Below, one piece after another: positions 26,904-35,836 of a stretch of DNA of 64,000 bases. The notes beneath the pieces were generated by a model. It was not told where the DNA came from. It saw only the letters and a list, made by a program, of their open reading frames with translations, and ran no database searches. Source of the stretch: Sulfurimonas sp. SAG-AH-194-C21 (lineage in GTDB: Bacteria; Campylobacterota; Campylobacteria; Campylobacterales; Sulfurimonadaceae). Both the position numbers and the translations under genes were made by a program. Position 1 is the first letter of the stretch. The number at the start of each line of letters is the position of its first letter. The stretch covers positions 41,733-105,732 of the forward strand of contig NZ_JAEMVC010000005.1 in assembly GCF_029215985.1 (NCBI RefSeq). The letters run 5' to 3'.

Positions 26904-27369
26904 TTAATTTTCCTGCAAACTCTGGTATAAATTTTCTATTTTCAGTTCTAAGTCTGATTGAGGTTGTGCTAATGTGTTTTTAAAATTATTGATACTTTTG
27001 CCATCTCTATGAAATAAAGCTATTTTGATTTTTATCATCATATAGATTTAGTCCACCTTTGAGTTGGACTAAATCTATAGAGTAAAATTCATAAATTTTT
27101 TTAATATAAAATAGATTTGTTCTTGAAAAACCTTTCAAAGCAGGAAACTCTTTTTTTAAGTCATTTGCCATCTGCTCTATAAACTTACTACCCCATTTAC
27201 TCTCTTTTTGTTTATGCGAAATCATCTCACCCAGTTCCCAATAAAACATAATAAAAGCACTATTTACAGTTGATGCTATTTTAATTTGAGAGTGTGTTAT
27301 TTTAGATTTTATATCTGTTATGAATGTTTTGTATTCGTTTGTAGTGTTTATACTTGCTAGTTTATTCAT
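26904..27369 (-). pseudogene. Broken YhcG/DUF1016 nuclease-family gene
   Basis: The first 120 residues (27007-27369) are the DUF1016 N-terminal domain: SAFIMFYWELGEMIS, SKWGSKFIEQMANDLKKEFP and GFSRTNLFYIKKIYEFY. The frame then stops. In another frame, 27020-26904 encodes HRDGKSINNFKNTLAQPQSDL, which matches the family motif Y-R-D/Q-GK-x2-NF-x3-LP-PQSDL located some 50-60 residues further on in intact members. So there has been an internal deletion, and the whole C-terminal PD-(D/E)XK nuclease domain is gone. The remnant's stop abuts the rhuM pseudogene ATG. Such genes often sit beside type I restriction genes. Confidence 0.75.
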
Positions 27370-27455
27370 AATTTTATATTCCTGAAACTCTTAGTAGTTG
27401 TAAATAATGGAAATCCTATTATATTATCAGCAACTTTTAATGTAATAGTTTGCAT
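27366..27455 (-). CDS. 29-residue ORF, possible antitoxin stub
   Basis: Starts MQTITLKVADNI, which resembles the first beta strand of small ribbon-helix-helix antitoxins, then loses similarity and ends at a TGA that overlaps the ATG of the broken YhcG gene (ATGA). AAAAGGAAC lies upstream as a good ribosome binding site. It may be the truncated start of an antitoxin gene; it could also be a short leader peptide. Too short to be sure. Confidence 0.3.
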   Translation of the reverse strand: MQTITLKVADNIIGFPLFTTTKSFRNIKL

Positions 27456-27544
27456 TGAAGTTCCTTTTTAATTTAATGTATTTTGCTTGTATTATATCAA
27501 GTATATAGCTTTTTTTGTTAGCCATAAATTGTTATAAAAATATG

Positions 27545-30500
27545 TTAATTATCAATAAACTCACTAGCCAACAACTCACTCTGCTCTAACACTTTATCAG
27601 CTTCAAGTTTAGCCATATCGGGTGGATAACCATACCTCATTAAGACTTTTTTAACTAACAATCTCAACTTAGCTTTGACATCATCTCTTTTTTCCCAATC
27701 TACAGTTGCATTTTTTCTAATAATATCAACTATTAAATGTATCAATTCTTTCATTTTATAATCTTCTAAAAATTCTGTAGAACTATTTTGTGAAAGTATC
27801 ATATAAAAAGCATACTCTTCAGGTGTAAGTCCTAATTCATCTGATTTTTTATCTTCAAGTTTCATTTCTCTTGCAATATTTGACAACTCTTCTATTACTT
27901 GGGCTGTATCTATTTGATTGTTATGGTATCGTTTAATTACACTTTCCAACATCTCAGAAAACTTTTTACCTTGCACTATAGATTTTGCCTTTCTAATAGT
28001 TACTTCATCATTAATTAGTTTTTTTAATAATTCAAATGATAAGTTTTTATGTTCCATATTTTTAACTTCAAGTAAAAATTCATCTGACAATATATCTAAA
28101 GATGGTGCTTTGATTCCTACTTCATCCAATATATTAACTACACCATCAGTAGTTAAGGCATCATCAACTATCTGTTTTATAGCTGTATCAATTTCTATAT
28201 CACTTTTAAAACCACTTGGAGTAAATTTATTTATTCTTGATTTTATAGCCTGAAAAAATGCGATACCATCTCTTAATTGTTCAGCTTCTAAGCTTGGTAC
28301 TGACATAACATATAGTTTTGTCAATGATGTAAGCTCACTCAAAAATCTATTTTTCAACTCTTCATCACTTAATATAAAGTTTGTAGCTTTCATGAGAACT
28401 TGTAGTTTTTGGCTTATATTATCAGTTTTGAAATATTCTAGATAATCAAAAGTATTAAATATCTGCTCTATTACTTCAAACTTACTTTTCATACCTGCAA
28501 TAACTTCTGTCTTTTCTAAAGTAGCTTCACCTTTTCCGCCAGCTTGAACATAAGTCATCATAGCATTTCGCAAATCTTGACCAATACCAATATAATCAAC
28601 TATCAATCCACCTGGCTTATCTTTATAAACTCTATTTACCCTAGCAATTGCTTGCATCAAGTTTGCACCTTTCATTTTTTTATCAATATACATAGTGTGC
28701 ATAGGAGGACAATCAAAACCCGTAAGCCACATCGACTGAACAATCACAAGTTCTAGTTCATCATGTATATCTTTAATTCTTCCCGATAATAGTTTTCTGT
28801 CTTTTTTAGTTGTGCTATGAGGTTGATAAGATTCAGGATCATCAGTTGTACTAGTCATTACAACTTTTATTTTTCCCTTATCTAATTCATCATTATGCCA
28901 ATCACCTCTTAGGTTTATAATCTCTTTGTATAAATCAACAGCAATCTGTCTTGTCATACAAACTATCATTCCCTTACCCTCAAATAGTTCTTGTCTTGCT
29001 TCAAAGTGAGTAACTATATCATTTGCTACATCTTTTAATCTATCAGGATGTCCTACTATCGCATTTATCTGAGTATTTTTACTTTTGTATTTTTCTATTT
29101 GTCCCTCTGTAGTGTTATCTATACCGTCTATTAAGTCATCAATTTTATCTGTCACTTCTTTGTTTAGTTTTATCTTTACAAGTCTACTTTCATAATGTAT
29201 AGGTACAGTTGCCCCATCTCTTACAGCTTGTGATATATCATATATATCAATATACTTTCCAAATACAGCAGGAGTAGATTTATCATCATTTTCAATTGGT
29301 GTTCCAGTAAATCCAATAAAACTTGCTTTCGGTAGCGCATCTCTTAGGTACTTAGCACTTCCATATTTTATATCTCCATCTTTATCCACTCGACCAGTAA
29401 AACCATATTGACTACGATGTGCTTCATCTGCGACTACTATGATATTATCCCTATTACTTATCTCACCAGTTTCATCACTAAACTTTTGAATAGTAGTAAA
29501 GACAATACCACCACCACTTACATTTAATTTCTTTTTTAAATCTTCTCTACTTGTTGCTTGTATAGGTGTCTGTCTTAAAAGTGATATACAATTTCCAAAT
29601 GTACTAAATAGTTGATCATCTAAATCATTTCTATCTGTAAGTATTATGATTGTTGGATTTTTCATAGCTTTATTTACTACTAATTGCCCTGTATAAAATA
29701 CCATAGATAAAGATTTTCCACTCCCTTGAGTATGCCAAACTACACCAATCTTTTGGCTATTTCCCATAGCTTCAATAGTTTTGTGTATAGCTTTTTGTAC
29801 AGCATAATATTGATGGTAAGCAGCAACTTTTTTAATAGTTACTATTGATAAAACTTCCGTTTTTTCATCTTTCATCTCTTCTTTTTCGAATACAGTATTA
29901 AATCTTATTAAATTTAACAATACTTTTTTATCAAGCATTCGCTCATTCATTATCTGTAATTCAGGCAATACTCCATTTTCTTTTTTATCTGGAGATTTCC
30001 AAGCTAAATACCTTGAAAATGGAGCAGACAGTGAACTAACTTTTGCATCAATACCATCAGATATAATAGTTAGTGAGTTATAGTAAAAGATACTAGGTAC
30101 AGCTGTTTTATAGTTTTGAATTTGAGTGTAGGCACGATGAAGTGTAGCTTTTTCGTCAAGGGCATTTTTAAGTTCGATAATTACTAAAGGCAATCCATTT
30201 ATAAATAGTACGACATCAAGTCGTTTTTCATTATTATTTTCTTTTATTATAAATTGATTGACTACTAAAAAATCATTTAACTTAATAGTTTCTAAATCTA
30301 TAAGCTTTACATTTATACCTTGTGTCTCTCCATCTTTTTCATACTCGACAGTAACTCCATCACATAAAAGATTATGAAATTTTTCATTACTAGCCATCAT
30401 ATCTGATGAGCCTACATGTAGAACTTGGTTGTAGGCTTCATTTCTTGCATATTGTGGAAGTTTTGGATTTAATCTTTTTAGCGAATCTTTAAAAATATCA

Positions 30501-30616
30501 TCTAATACAACACTATTCTTATCTCTTTGTAAATCAGAGCCATGAAGGTATTTATAATTTTGTTTTTTTAGTAGTTCTATTAAATTTTGCTCGATTAAAT
30601 CTTCATTGATAGCCAT
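27545..30616 (-). CDS. hsdR: Type I restriction enzyme, R (motor/nuclease) subunit
   Basis: Restriction subunit of 1023 residues. The N-terminal nuclease motif is complete: RLDVVLFINGLPLVIIELK with Asp 134, Glu 148 and Lys 150. The SF2 motor follows with Walker A HTQGSGKS (Lys 301), DEAH (397-400), and SFIGFTGTPIE. Later motor motifs include VQSMWLTGFDCPPMHTMYIDKKM and MQAIARVNRVYKDKPGG. The C-terminal helical part (from about 850) contacts the methylase core. No frameshift or stop is seen, so the subunit looks functional. It starts 1 base after the rhuM stop. Confidence 0.95.
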   Translation of the reverse strand: MAINEDLIEQNLIELLKKQNYKYLHGSDLQRDKNSVVLDDIFKDSLKRLNPKLPQYARNEAYNQVLHVGSSDMMASNEKFHNLLCDGVTVEYEKDGETQGINVKLIDLETIKLNDFLVVNQFIIKENNNEKRLDVVLFINGLPLVIIELKNALDEKATLHRAYTQIQNYKTAVPSIFYYNSLTIISDGIDAKVSSLSAPFSRYLAWKSPDKKENGVLPELQIMNERMLDKKVLLNLIRFNTVFEKEEMKDEKTEVLSIVTIKKVAAYHQYYAVQKAIHKTIEAMGNSQKIGVVWHTQGSGKSLSMVFYTGQLVVNKAMKNPTIIILTDRNDLDDQLFSTFGNCISLLRQTPIQATSREDLKKKLNVSGGGIVFTTIQKFSDETGEISNRDNIIVVADEAHRSQYGFTGRVDKDGDIKYGSAKYLRDALPKASFIGFTGTPIENDDKSTPAVFGKYIDIYDISQAVRDGATVPIHYESRLVKIKLNKEVTDKIDDLIDGIDNTTEGQIEKYKSKNTQINAIVGHPDRLKDVANDIVTHFEARQELFEGKGMIVCMTRQIAVDLYKEIINLRGDWHNDELDKGKIKVVMTSTTDDPESYQPHSTTKKDRKLLSGRIKDIHDELELVIVQSMWLTGFDCPPMHTMYIDKKMKGANLMQAIARVNRVYKDKPGGLIVDYIGIGQDLRNAMMTYVQAGGKGEATLEKTEVIAGMKSKFEVIEQIFNTFDYLEYFKTDNISQKLQVLMKATNFILSDEELKNRFLSELTSLTKLYVMSVPSLEAEQLRDGIAFFQAIKSRINKFTPSGFKSDIEIDTAIKQIVDDALTTDGVVNILDEVGIKAPSLDILSDEFLLEVKNMEHKNLSFELLKKLINDEVTIRKAKSIVQGKKFSEMLESVIKRYHNNQIDTAQVIEELSNIAREMKLEDKKSDELGLTPEEYAFYMILSQNSSTEFLEDYKMKELIHLIVDIIRKNATVDWEKRDDVKAKLRLLVKKVLMRYGYPPDMAKLEADKVLEQSELLASEFIDN

Positions 30617-30617
30617 T

Positions 30618-31631
30618 TTATTTTTCCATATCTAGTAATAATTTATCAAAATCAGATAGATAGTTTTTATCTTGTACAATTCTATACTTTTCATATTCTG
30701 TATGTGCTTTTAGCTTTGCTTCTAATGATGATACTTTACCATTGTCTAGTAGTATTGGATAGCTTGAAAGTTCTAAAAACTTATATAAAAACTCTATCCA
30801 ATCTTTCATATTCATAACTATACCTTGCGATGCTCTAAGCTCTGCTAATTCTAAATATGCAACGACAATTCTATCTAGCTTCTTTATATGTTTTTCGTTA
30901 AGATAATTTTTAGCAATACTTACATCTGATTTTAATATCTTACCATTAGGAGAATTTTTCCAAGTTTTCAGACCCATATATATTTTAGTAGCATCTGCTT
31001 CACTATAAATAATCTCAGCAGCAGTTTTACCACAAATAGCCCAGTGCATTTTATTTTGTACGGAAGTAAAAAAGCTTTTAGTAAGTGCATCATTTTTATC
31101 ATAATCAGCACTAAGAGCATAAATATCTGTAATCTTTTGATAAAATCTTCGCTCACTAGATCGTATCTCTCGTATTCGTTCTAGTTGCTCTTCAAAATAA
31201 TCTATGCCAAAGTGTTTCATCTGTTTAAGTCTCTCATCATCCATTGTGAAACCTTTGATGATATACTCGTGTAAAACTTCTGTTGCCCATTTTCTAAACT
31301 CTATGGCACGATGAGAGTTTACTTTATAGCCTACTGCCGTTATAGCTTTAAGATTATAAAAATTAGTTTTGTATTTTTTACCATCTTTGGCAGTTGTTTC
31401 CATTTTGGAAACAACTGTATTCTCACTAAGTTCATTTGTCGTAAATATTTTTTTAAGATGTTTAGACACAGCAGGAATGTTTACCTCAAAAAGCTCTGCT
31501 AGTTGTTTTTGAGTAAGCCATAAAGTTTCATCTTGAAATTTTACATCTATATTTACTTTTGAGTTTTCTATTTTAAATATTACAAAGTTTGAGAATTCTT
31601 GAGGTTGATTTAGTTGTAGTTGTTTATCCAT
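30618..31631 (-). CDS. RhuM-family protein between hsdS remnant and hsdR
   Basis: Intact 337-residue member of the RhuM (virulence-protein-like) family, named for a Salmonella pathogenicity-island gene of unknown role. The N-terminal part has DETLWLTQKQLAELFEVNIPAVSKHLKKIF, a helix-turn-helix, then NFYNLKAITAVGYKVNSHRAIEFRKWAT. The C-terminal part carries HWAICGKTAAEIIYSEAD, KNYLNEKHIKKLDRIVVAYLE and LSDFDKLL. Such genes are common passengers of type I restriction loci. It is tightly packed between its neighbours, and a dead paralog lies 4 kb downstream. Confidence 0.85.
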   Translation of the reverse strand: MDKQLQLNQPQEFSNFVIFKIENSKVNIDVKFQDETLWLTQKQLAELFEVNIPAVSKHLKKIFTTNELSENTVVSKMETTAKDGKKYKTNFYNLKAITAVGYKVNSHRAIEFRKWATEVLHEYIIKGFTMDDERLKQMKHFGIDYFEEQLERIREIRSSERRFYQKITDIYALSADYDKNDALTKSFFTSVQNKMHWAICGKTAAEIIYSEADATKIYMGLKTWKNSPNGKILKSDVSIAKNYLNEKHIKKLDRIVVAYLELAELRASQGIVMNMKDWIEFLYKFLELSSYPILLDNGKVSSLEAKLKAHTEYEKYRIVQDKNYLSDFDKLLLDMEK

Positions 31632-31740
31632 TTTGAAAACCTTGAACTCTTAATTCTACACTCATAAGTTTTGGTAAAAGTATTTCTCTTATATTTGATA
31701 GAGTTTTAATTTGATATATCAATATATGTAAAGTATTCAT
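31624..31740 (-). pseudogene. Orphan C-terminal tail of an HsdS subunit
   Basis: A 38-codon frame from ATG 31740, 3 bases after the PIN gene stop, encodes IKTLSNIREILLPKLMSVELRVQG. This is the conserved end of HsdS, normally xTLxxLRDxLLPKLMSGELRV. The rest of that HsdS is not here. The stop lies inside the start of the rhuM gene in another frame. It marks where a full hsdS once stood directly upstream of rhuM and hsdR. It may still be translated through coupling, but a 38-residue tail has no known job alone. Confidence 0.75.
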
Positions 31741-31742
31741 GC

Positions 31743-32753
31743 TTAATCCAACATTCTTTTAATACTTAGTTTTAAATCAAGAGGTATTGTATCTTCAAAA
31801 TCATCATATAAAGTACTTATAAATTGTCTTACATTTTCTTCAGACAATGCAAGTGAAATTTGTTCATTTTCTTTAAGTACATTAAAAATTTTCACTATTT
31901 CATCATTTGATAAAAAATTAATGTAATTGCTAAGTTCTTCAATAGTACTTTTTGTTAACTCAATATTATCAGATTTAATCAGATTGTTAAAACTAGTGCG
32001 ATAATTACTGATATTTGTAAAAGCAATTATTTCACCTGAATCTACTTCAATTACATACTTTTCAATATCTATTTTTAATAAAATAATTGCATTTTCAATG
32101 TTATTAATCCAGTAGTCAACTATACTATTTTTCGTAATGTTATCTAGTTGTAACTCTTCACTGATTTTCTCTAAAAAATAACTTTCTTTATATTGATTAA
32201 TGTTATGCTTTTTAAAATCATCATAATCTTTAATAATTGTTATACTAGATTCATGTTGAAGAGCTTCTTTTAGCTTCCCATCATTTGTACAGATAAATAC
32301 ATTTTTCTCAGTTAAAGATTGTACATATTCTAAAATAGTAAAATATATATATGCATCTTTAAATCCTTTATCTGTACTGTCTCCAGATTCAAATGGTGGT
32401 AGCTTTTTTAATGCTAAGTCCTTCATCTTTCCAAGAATAGAATAATCTGACAATGTAATTTGTGTGTATTTTAATGTTTCTTTACATTCTAAAAAATCTA
32501 TATGACCCTCAATATCAAAATCCTTTATGTCATCTTCATTTAACTTTTGTATCGCATGAAAAGGGTTAGATAAAAAAGCATCTTTATTCTTTTGTAGTTT
32601 CCTTTTTTTCTGATTTCTCATTTCTTCAATTACAATGTCAGGGAAAATGAGCTCAGCAACTTTATAAAATTTCTCAAGTTCTAGTCTTCCTCCAAAGTAC
32701 TGTTTTACATCGACATTACGTATAGCATTAGTATCAAAAATAACTTTTTGCAT
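31743..32753 (-). CDS. PIN-domain (DUF4935-like) nuclease inside the restriction operon
   Basis: 336 residues. The N-terminal 160 form a PIN fold with the acidic set in place: Asp 7 (VIFDTNAIR), Glu 43/44 (VIEEMRNQ), Asp 133 (KGFKDAYIYFTILEY) and Asp 158 (VFICTNDGKL). The order and spacing fit the DUF4935 group of PIN proteins, which would cut RNA. The C-terminal 170 residues are Asn/Ile-rich and unrecognised, with Ser/Asn/Leu-rich helices. The ATG follows the hsdMS stop codon with no gap. Target unknown; its place suggests an accessory defence role. Confidence 0.75.
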   Translation of the reverse strand: MQKVIFDTNAIRNVDVKQYFGGRLELEKFYKVAELIFPDIVIEEMRNQKKRKLQKNKDAFLSNPFHAIQKLNEDDIKDFDIEGHIDFLECKETLKYTQITLSDYSILGKMKDLALKKLPPFESGDSTDKGFKDAYIYFTILEYVQSLTEKNVFICTNDGKLKEALQHESSITIIKDYDDFKKHNINQYKESYFLEKISEELQLDNITKNSIVDYWINNIENAIILLKIDIEKYVIEVDSGEIIAFTNISNYRTSFNNLIKSDNIELTKSTIEELSNYINFLSNDEIVKIFNVLKENEQISLALSEENVRQFISTLYDDFEDTIPLDLKLSIKRMLD

Positions 32754-34994
32754 TTATGATTCCCTTAACTTTTGTGAGATTTTGGATAATGTAATATTCT
32801 TCTCATTCTCTAGCATATTTGCATGTATAGTATTATTTTTTATTTTTTTAAAAATGGGCTTTATCAAATCTATAAAATCTTTCATTATTTCTTTATCGGG
32901 CATAATAAATGGGATTTGCTTAATCATTGTTGAATTAATTGCAGTTACAATTGAGGAAGTACTTCCCAAACTGTTAAAATCTAAACCATGTAAGAAAAGA
33001 TAGATAAATTCACTTTCTAAGTAAGAACCATCTTTAAGTTTCAAATGAGCGATAGCTTCATTTGTAAGCATATCTTCAGTGGCAATTGCCAATTTTCCTA
33101 CCGTCATTTTAAAGCTCAGTAATACTGTACCCTTTGGTACAATAGGAATATTAAATTTTTTTATTGCTTCATCTGTAATATATTCAGATGTATGTATAAG
33201 ATAGGTATTAGACCTTACCATATCTTTGATTGATGACCATTTTTTTCCTGTCGGAACATCAGAAAACCATTTTGGCTCTTTTCTAGGTGGAGTTCTTCCA
33301 ATTGTAATATCAAATTCCTCTCCCAGTTTTCCAACTCTCCAGCCTTTTGGAATTTCTCCTAATTGACTATCTATTTTGTTAATTTTTATGGACTTATAGT
33401 TAAAATCTATAAACCATTTCTTATATATAATTTGAGCAATATCTTTTAGTACAGTAGTCGATGTAAAATTTATATTATTCCAATCATATAAAGGAAAATA
33501 CTTTGATAATTTTTCTGAAATTTGTTTGTCTAATAAACTTTCTAAAATTGTATTTGATTTTAAAAATTCATTTATAATTTTAAATTCAACATCAAATGCT
33601 AAACGCTCCTGCCCTTTCTCTTTTCCAACATATCGGCCGGGAGTTAAAATAAAGTTGTGATTCTCCATATCTTCTAATGTTGCAGATTTACAAAAACCTT
33701 TTACATCTTCATAATTATCATCTTTTTTCCAATTGTGATAGATACTCTCTATGTTTTGTATCTCTTCATCTGTAAAGTCTCGATGAACTTTTGTCTTCAT
33801 GTACCCCATCTTTGAAGCGTCAATAAAAAGTGTTTTATTATCAGATAACTTTCTACCTCTTCTAAGTATCCAAATCGTTGCAGGTATCCCAGTATTGTAA
33901 AACAGCTGTTTTGGTAAAGCGATGATACACTCTACTAAATTATCTCTAACTATCTTTTCTCTTATAAGTCCTTCTCCACTTGTCTGTGAACTTAAACTTC
34001 CATTAGATAAAACTGTAGCCATCACACCATCAGTTGCTAGATGATAAATCATATGTTGCATCCAAGCAAAATTTGCATTTCCATTTGGTGGAGTGCCGTA
34101 CTTTTTCCATCTCCCATCTTCTGCTAATATATCTGCTCCCCAGTCCGACTGGTTAAATGGTGGATTTGCTAAGATAAAGTTAGCTTTTAAGTCTGGATGA
34201 GCATCTTTTAAAAATGTTCCCTCAGTATTCCAAGCTACAAATTTAGAATTTATATTTCGTATAGCAAGGTTCATTTTAGAGAGTTTCCACGTAGTCTGGT
34301 TTGATTCTTGTCCATAGATAGTTATATCTTGTACATTCCCACCAAGTGTATTTTCTATAAATTTTTCACTCATTACAAACATACCACCACTACCACAAGC
34401 AGGGTCATAAACTCTACCTTTTTCAGGTCGTATCATCTTAACCATAAGTTCTACTATGGATTTTGGAGTATAAAACTGCCCACCTTTTTTACCCTCTGCA
34501 TTAGCAAACTCACCCAAAAAGTATTCATAAACACGACCGAGTAAATCTTTAGAATTTTCACTATGTGCTTTTAGTTCAATATCAGATATTACATCTATAA
34601 GTTCTCCTAAAGATGCTTTATCAAGATTTGCTCTTCCATATACTTTTGGAAGTACATTTTTAAGCTCTCTATTTTCTTTTTCAATAGCACTCATAGCATC
34701 ATCTATATGTACACCAATCTCAGGAAGTTTTGCTTTAGCTTGTAACTCAGTCCATCTTGCCTCACGAGGAACAAAAAAACAATTTTGGGCTATATACTCA
34801 TCTCTATCTTCCGCATCACTATATTCATCTTCTGATAATTTTTCAAATAACTCTTGAAATGAATCAGAAATATATTTTAAAAATATAAGACCTAATACTA
34901 CATTTTTATATTCGGCTGCATCTATATTTTTTCTTAGTTTATCTGCTGTTTTAAAAAGTGCTTGTTCAAAATCTTTGTTATTTTCTTGTGACAA
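32754..34994 (-). CDS. hsdM: Fused type I methylase and half-specificity subunit (HsdM-HsdS)
   Basis: 746 residues. Residues 1-457 are a full HsdM: helical N-terminal domain, GGQFYTPKSIVELM, SAM motif DPACGSGG (197-204), catalytic NPPF (277-280) and the usual end LTPGRYVG. From about 515 it is HsdS: IAQIIYKKWFIDFNY is the conserved central spacer, followed by LGEIPKGWRVGKL, one target recognition domain (about 555-700) and the coiled spacer KEIMKDFIDLIKPIFKKI. The first recognition domain is absent. The TTG start follows AGAGGAAA. Such a half-S would have to dimerise to rebuild a two-domain specificity unit. Confidence 0.88.
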   Translation of the reverse strand: MSQENNKDFEQALFKTADKLRKNIDAAEYKNVVLGLIFLKYISDSFQELFEKLSEDEYSDAEDRDEYIAQNCFFVPREARWTELQAKAKLPEIGVHIDDAMSAIEKENRELKNVLPKVYGRANLDKASLGELIDVISDIELKAHSENSKDLLGRVYEYFLGEFANAEGKKGGQFYTPKSIVELMVKMIRPEKGRVYDPACGSGGMFVMSEKFIENTLGGNVQDITIYGQESNQTTWKLSKMNLAIRNINSKFVAWNTEGTFLKDAHPDLKANFILANPPFNQSDWGADILAEDGRWKKYGTPPNGNANFAWMQHMIYHLATDGVMATVLSNGSLSSQTSGEGLIREKIVRDNLVECIIALPKQLFYNTGIPATIWILRRGRKLSDNKTLFIDASKMGYMKTKVHRDFTDEEIQNIESIYHNWKKDDNYEDVKGFCKSATLEDMENHNFILTPGRYVGKEKGQERLAFDVEFKIINEFLKSNTILESLLDKQISEKLSKYFPLYDWNNINFTSTTVLKDIAQIIYKKWFIDFNYKSIKINKIDSQLGEIPKGWRVGKLGEEFDITIGRTPPRKEPKWFSDVPTGKKWSSIKDMVRSNTYLIHTSEYITDEAIKKFNIPIVPKGTVLLSFKMTVGKLAIATEDMLTNEAIAHLKLKDGSYLESEFIYLFLHGLDFNSLGSTSSIVTAINSTMIKQIPFIMPDKEIMKDFIDLIKPIFKKIKNNTIHANMLENEKNITLSKISQKLRES

Positions 34995-35166
34995 TATATT
35001 TCCTCTTTTTGTTTATTTATAATTATATCTTTTTACCTCTAGAAATAACCCTTTATTAACTATCATTGTACTATACAAACCTAAATAGATAAAAATAAAA
35101 TACTTACTATTTATTCGACTTTAATGTTATCGCTCTAAAAAATGGGTATTTATATAAAATGAAGAC

Positions 35167-35190
35167 ATACACTTAAAAAATTAAGTGTAT
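35167..35190. terminator. 10-bp hairpin between esterase and restriction genes
   Basis: ATACACTTAA and TTAAGTGTAT pair perfectly around an AAAA loop. It lies upstream of hsdMS and just downstream of the esterase gene stop at 35204, so on the minus strand it would end esterase-operon transcripts before the island. The stem is AT-rich and lacks a clear T-tract beyond the TTTT loop. Confidence 0.45.
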
Positions 35191-35203
35191 ATTTAACGCT
35201 GAG

Positions 35204-35836
35204 TTACTTTCTCTTTTTAATCCACTCAGAAATCATACTTAACTCATCTCTGTCTATACTATGGTCTTTGTCATAAGTAACAAACTCTATGTTAAAACCA
35301 CCATCTTGAAGTTGTTGGATTTGTTCTTTAGATGTCTCATATGCTAAAACTGGATCGCTAGTTCCGTGAGTACATAACCAGTTCTTCGCATTTACATCTG
35401 GGTCCATCTCTTCTAAGAGTAAAGGTACATCATAAATGTAACCACTGATAGCGATATAACCCGCGAGAACTTTATGATATCTTGCTCCAAACTCAAAAGT
35501 AAGTAGTGAGCCTTGAGAAAAACCAAAAAGGAAACTCTCGTCTGCATTAAAGTCACTCTCAAAAAGAGTATCTAAGTCTTTTGTAAGTAGTGTTCTTGAG
35601 TACTCTATACCTGGTAGTTGTTGGGGAGGGAGTTGATACCATGAGTTACCACCCATGTACTCAAAAGGTGCATCAAAAAGTATGTAGTTCATATCATCAA
35701 GTGCTAAAAATGGAGGAAATCCAACAAATCCGGAAGAAGAGTCTCCACGACCATGTAAAATAATCATTAGTTTTTTAGATGGTGTCTTTGAAGGGATAAA
35801 GATATTTTCTAATTCTAGGTTTTCATAAGATGTCAT
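35204..35836 (-). CDS. Alpha/beta hydrolase, phospholipase/carboxylesterase type
   Basis: 210 residues of the esterase family related to YpfH and acyl-protein thioesterase. The oxyanion region is LMIILHGRGDSSSGF, the nucleophile elbow is LFGFSQGSLLTF (GFSQG), and the acid and His lie in THGTSDPVL and YDKDHSIDRDEL. No signal peptide, so cytoplasmic. It overlaps the upstream radical SAM gene by 4 bases. Substrate unknown. Confidence 0.8.
   Translation of the reverse strand: MTSYENLELENIFIPSKTPSKKLMIILHGRGDSSSGFVGFPPFLALDDMNYILFDAPFEYMGGNSWYQLPPQQLPGIEYSRTLLTKDLDTLFESDFNADESFLFGFSQGSLLTFEFGARYHKVLAGYIAISGYIYDVPLLLEEMDPDVNAKNWLCTHGTSDPVLAYETSKEQIQQLQDGGFNIEFVTYDKDHSIDRDELSMISEWIKKRK

Noticed and set aside
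25243-35000. Mobile element or phage origin for the defence island
   Set aside because: No integrase, transposase, terminal repeats or tRNA attachment site flanks the region; transfer is plausible but not shown.
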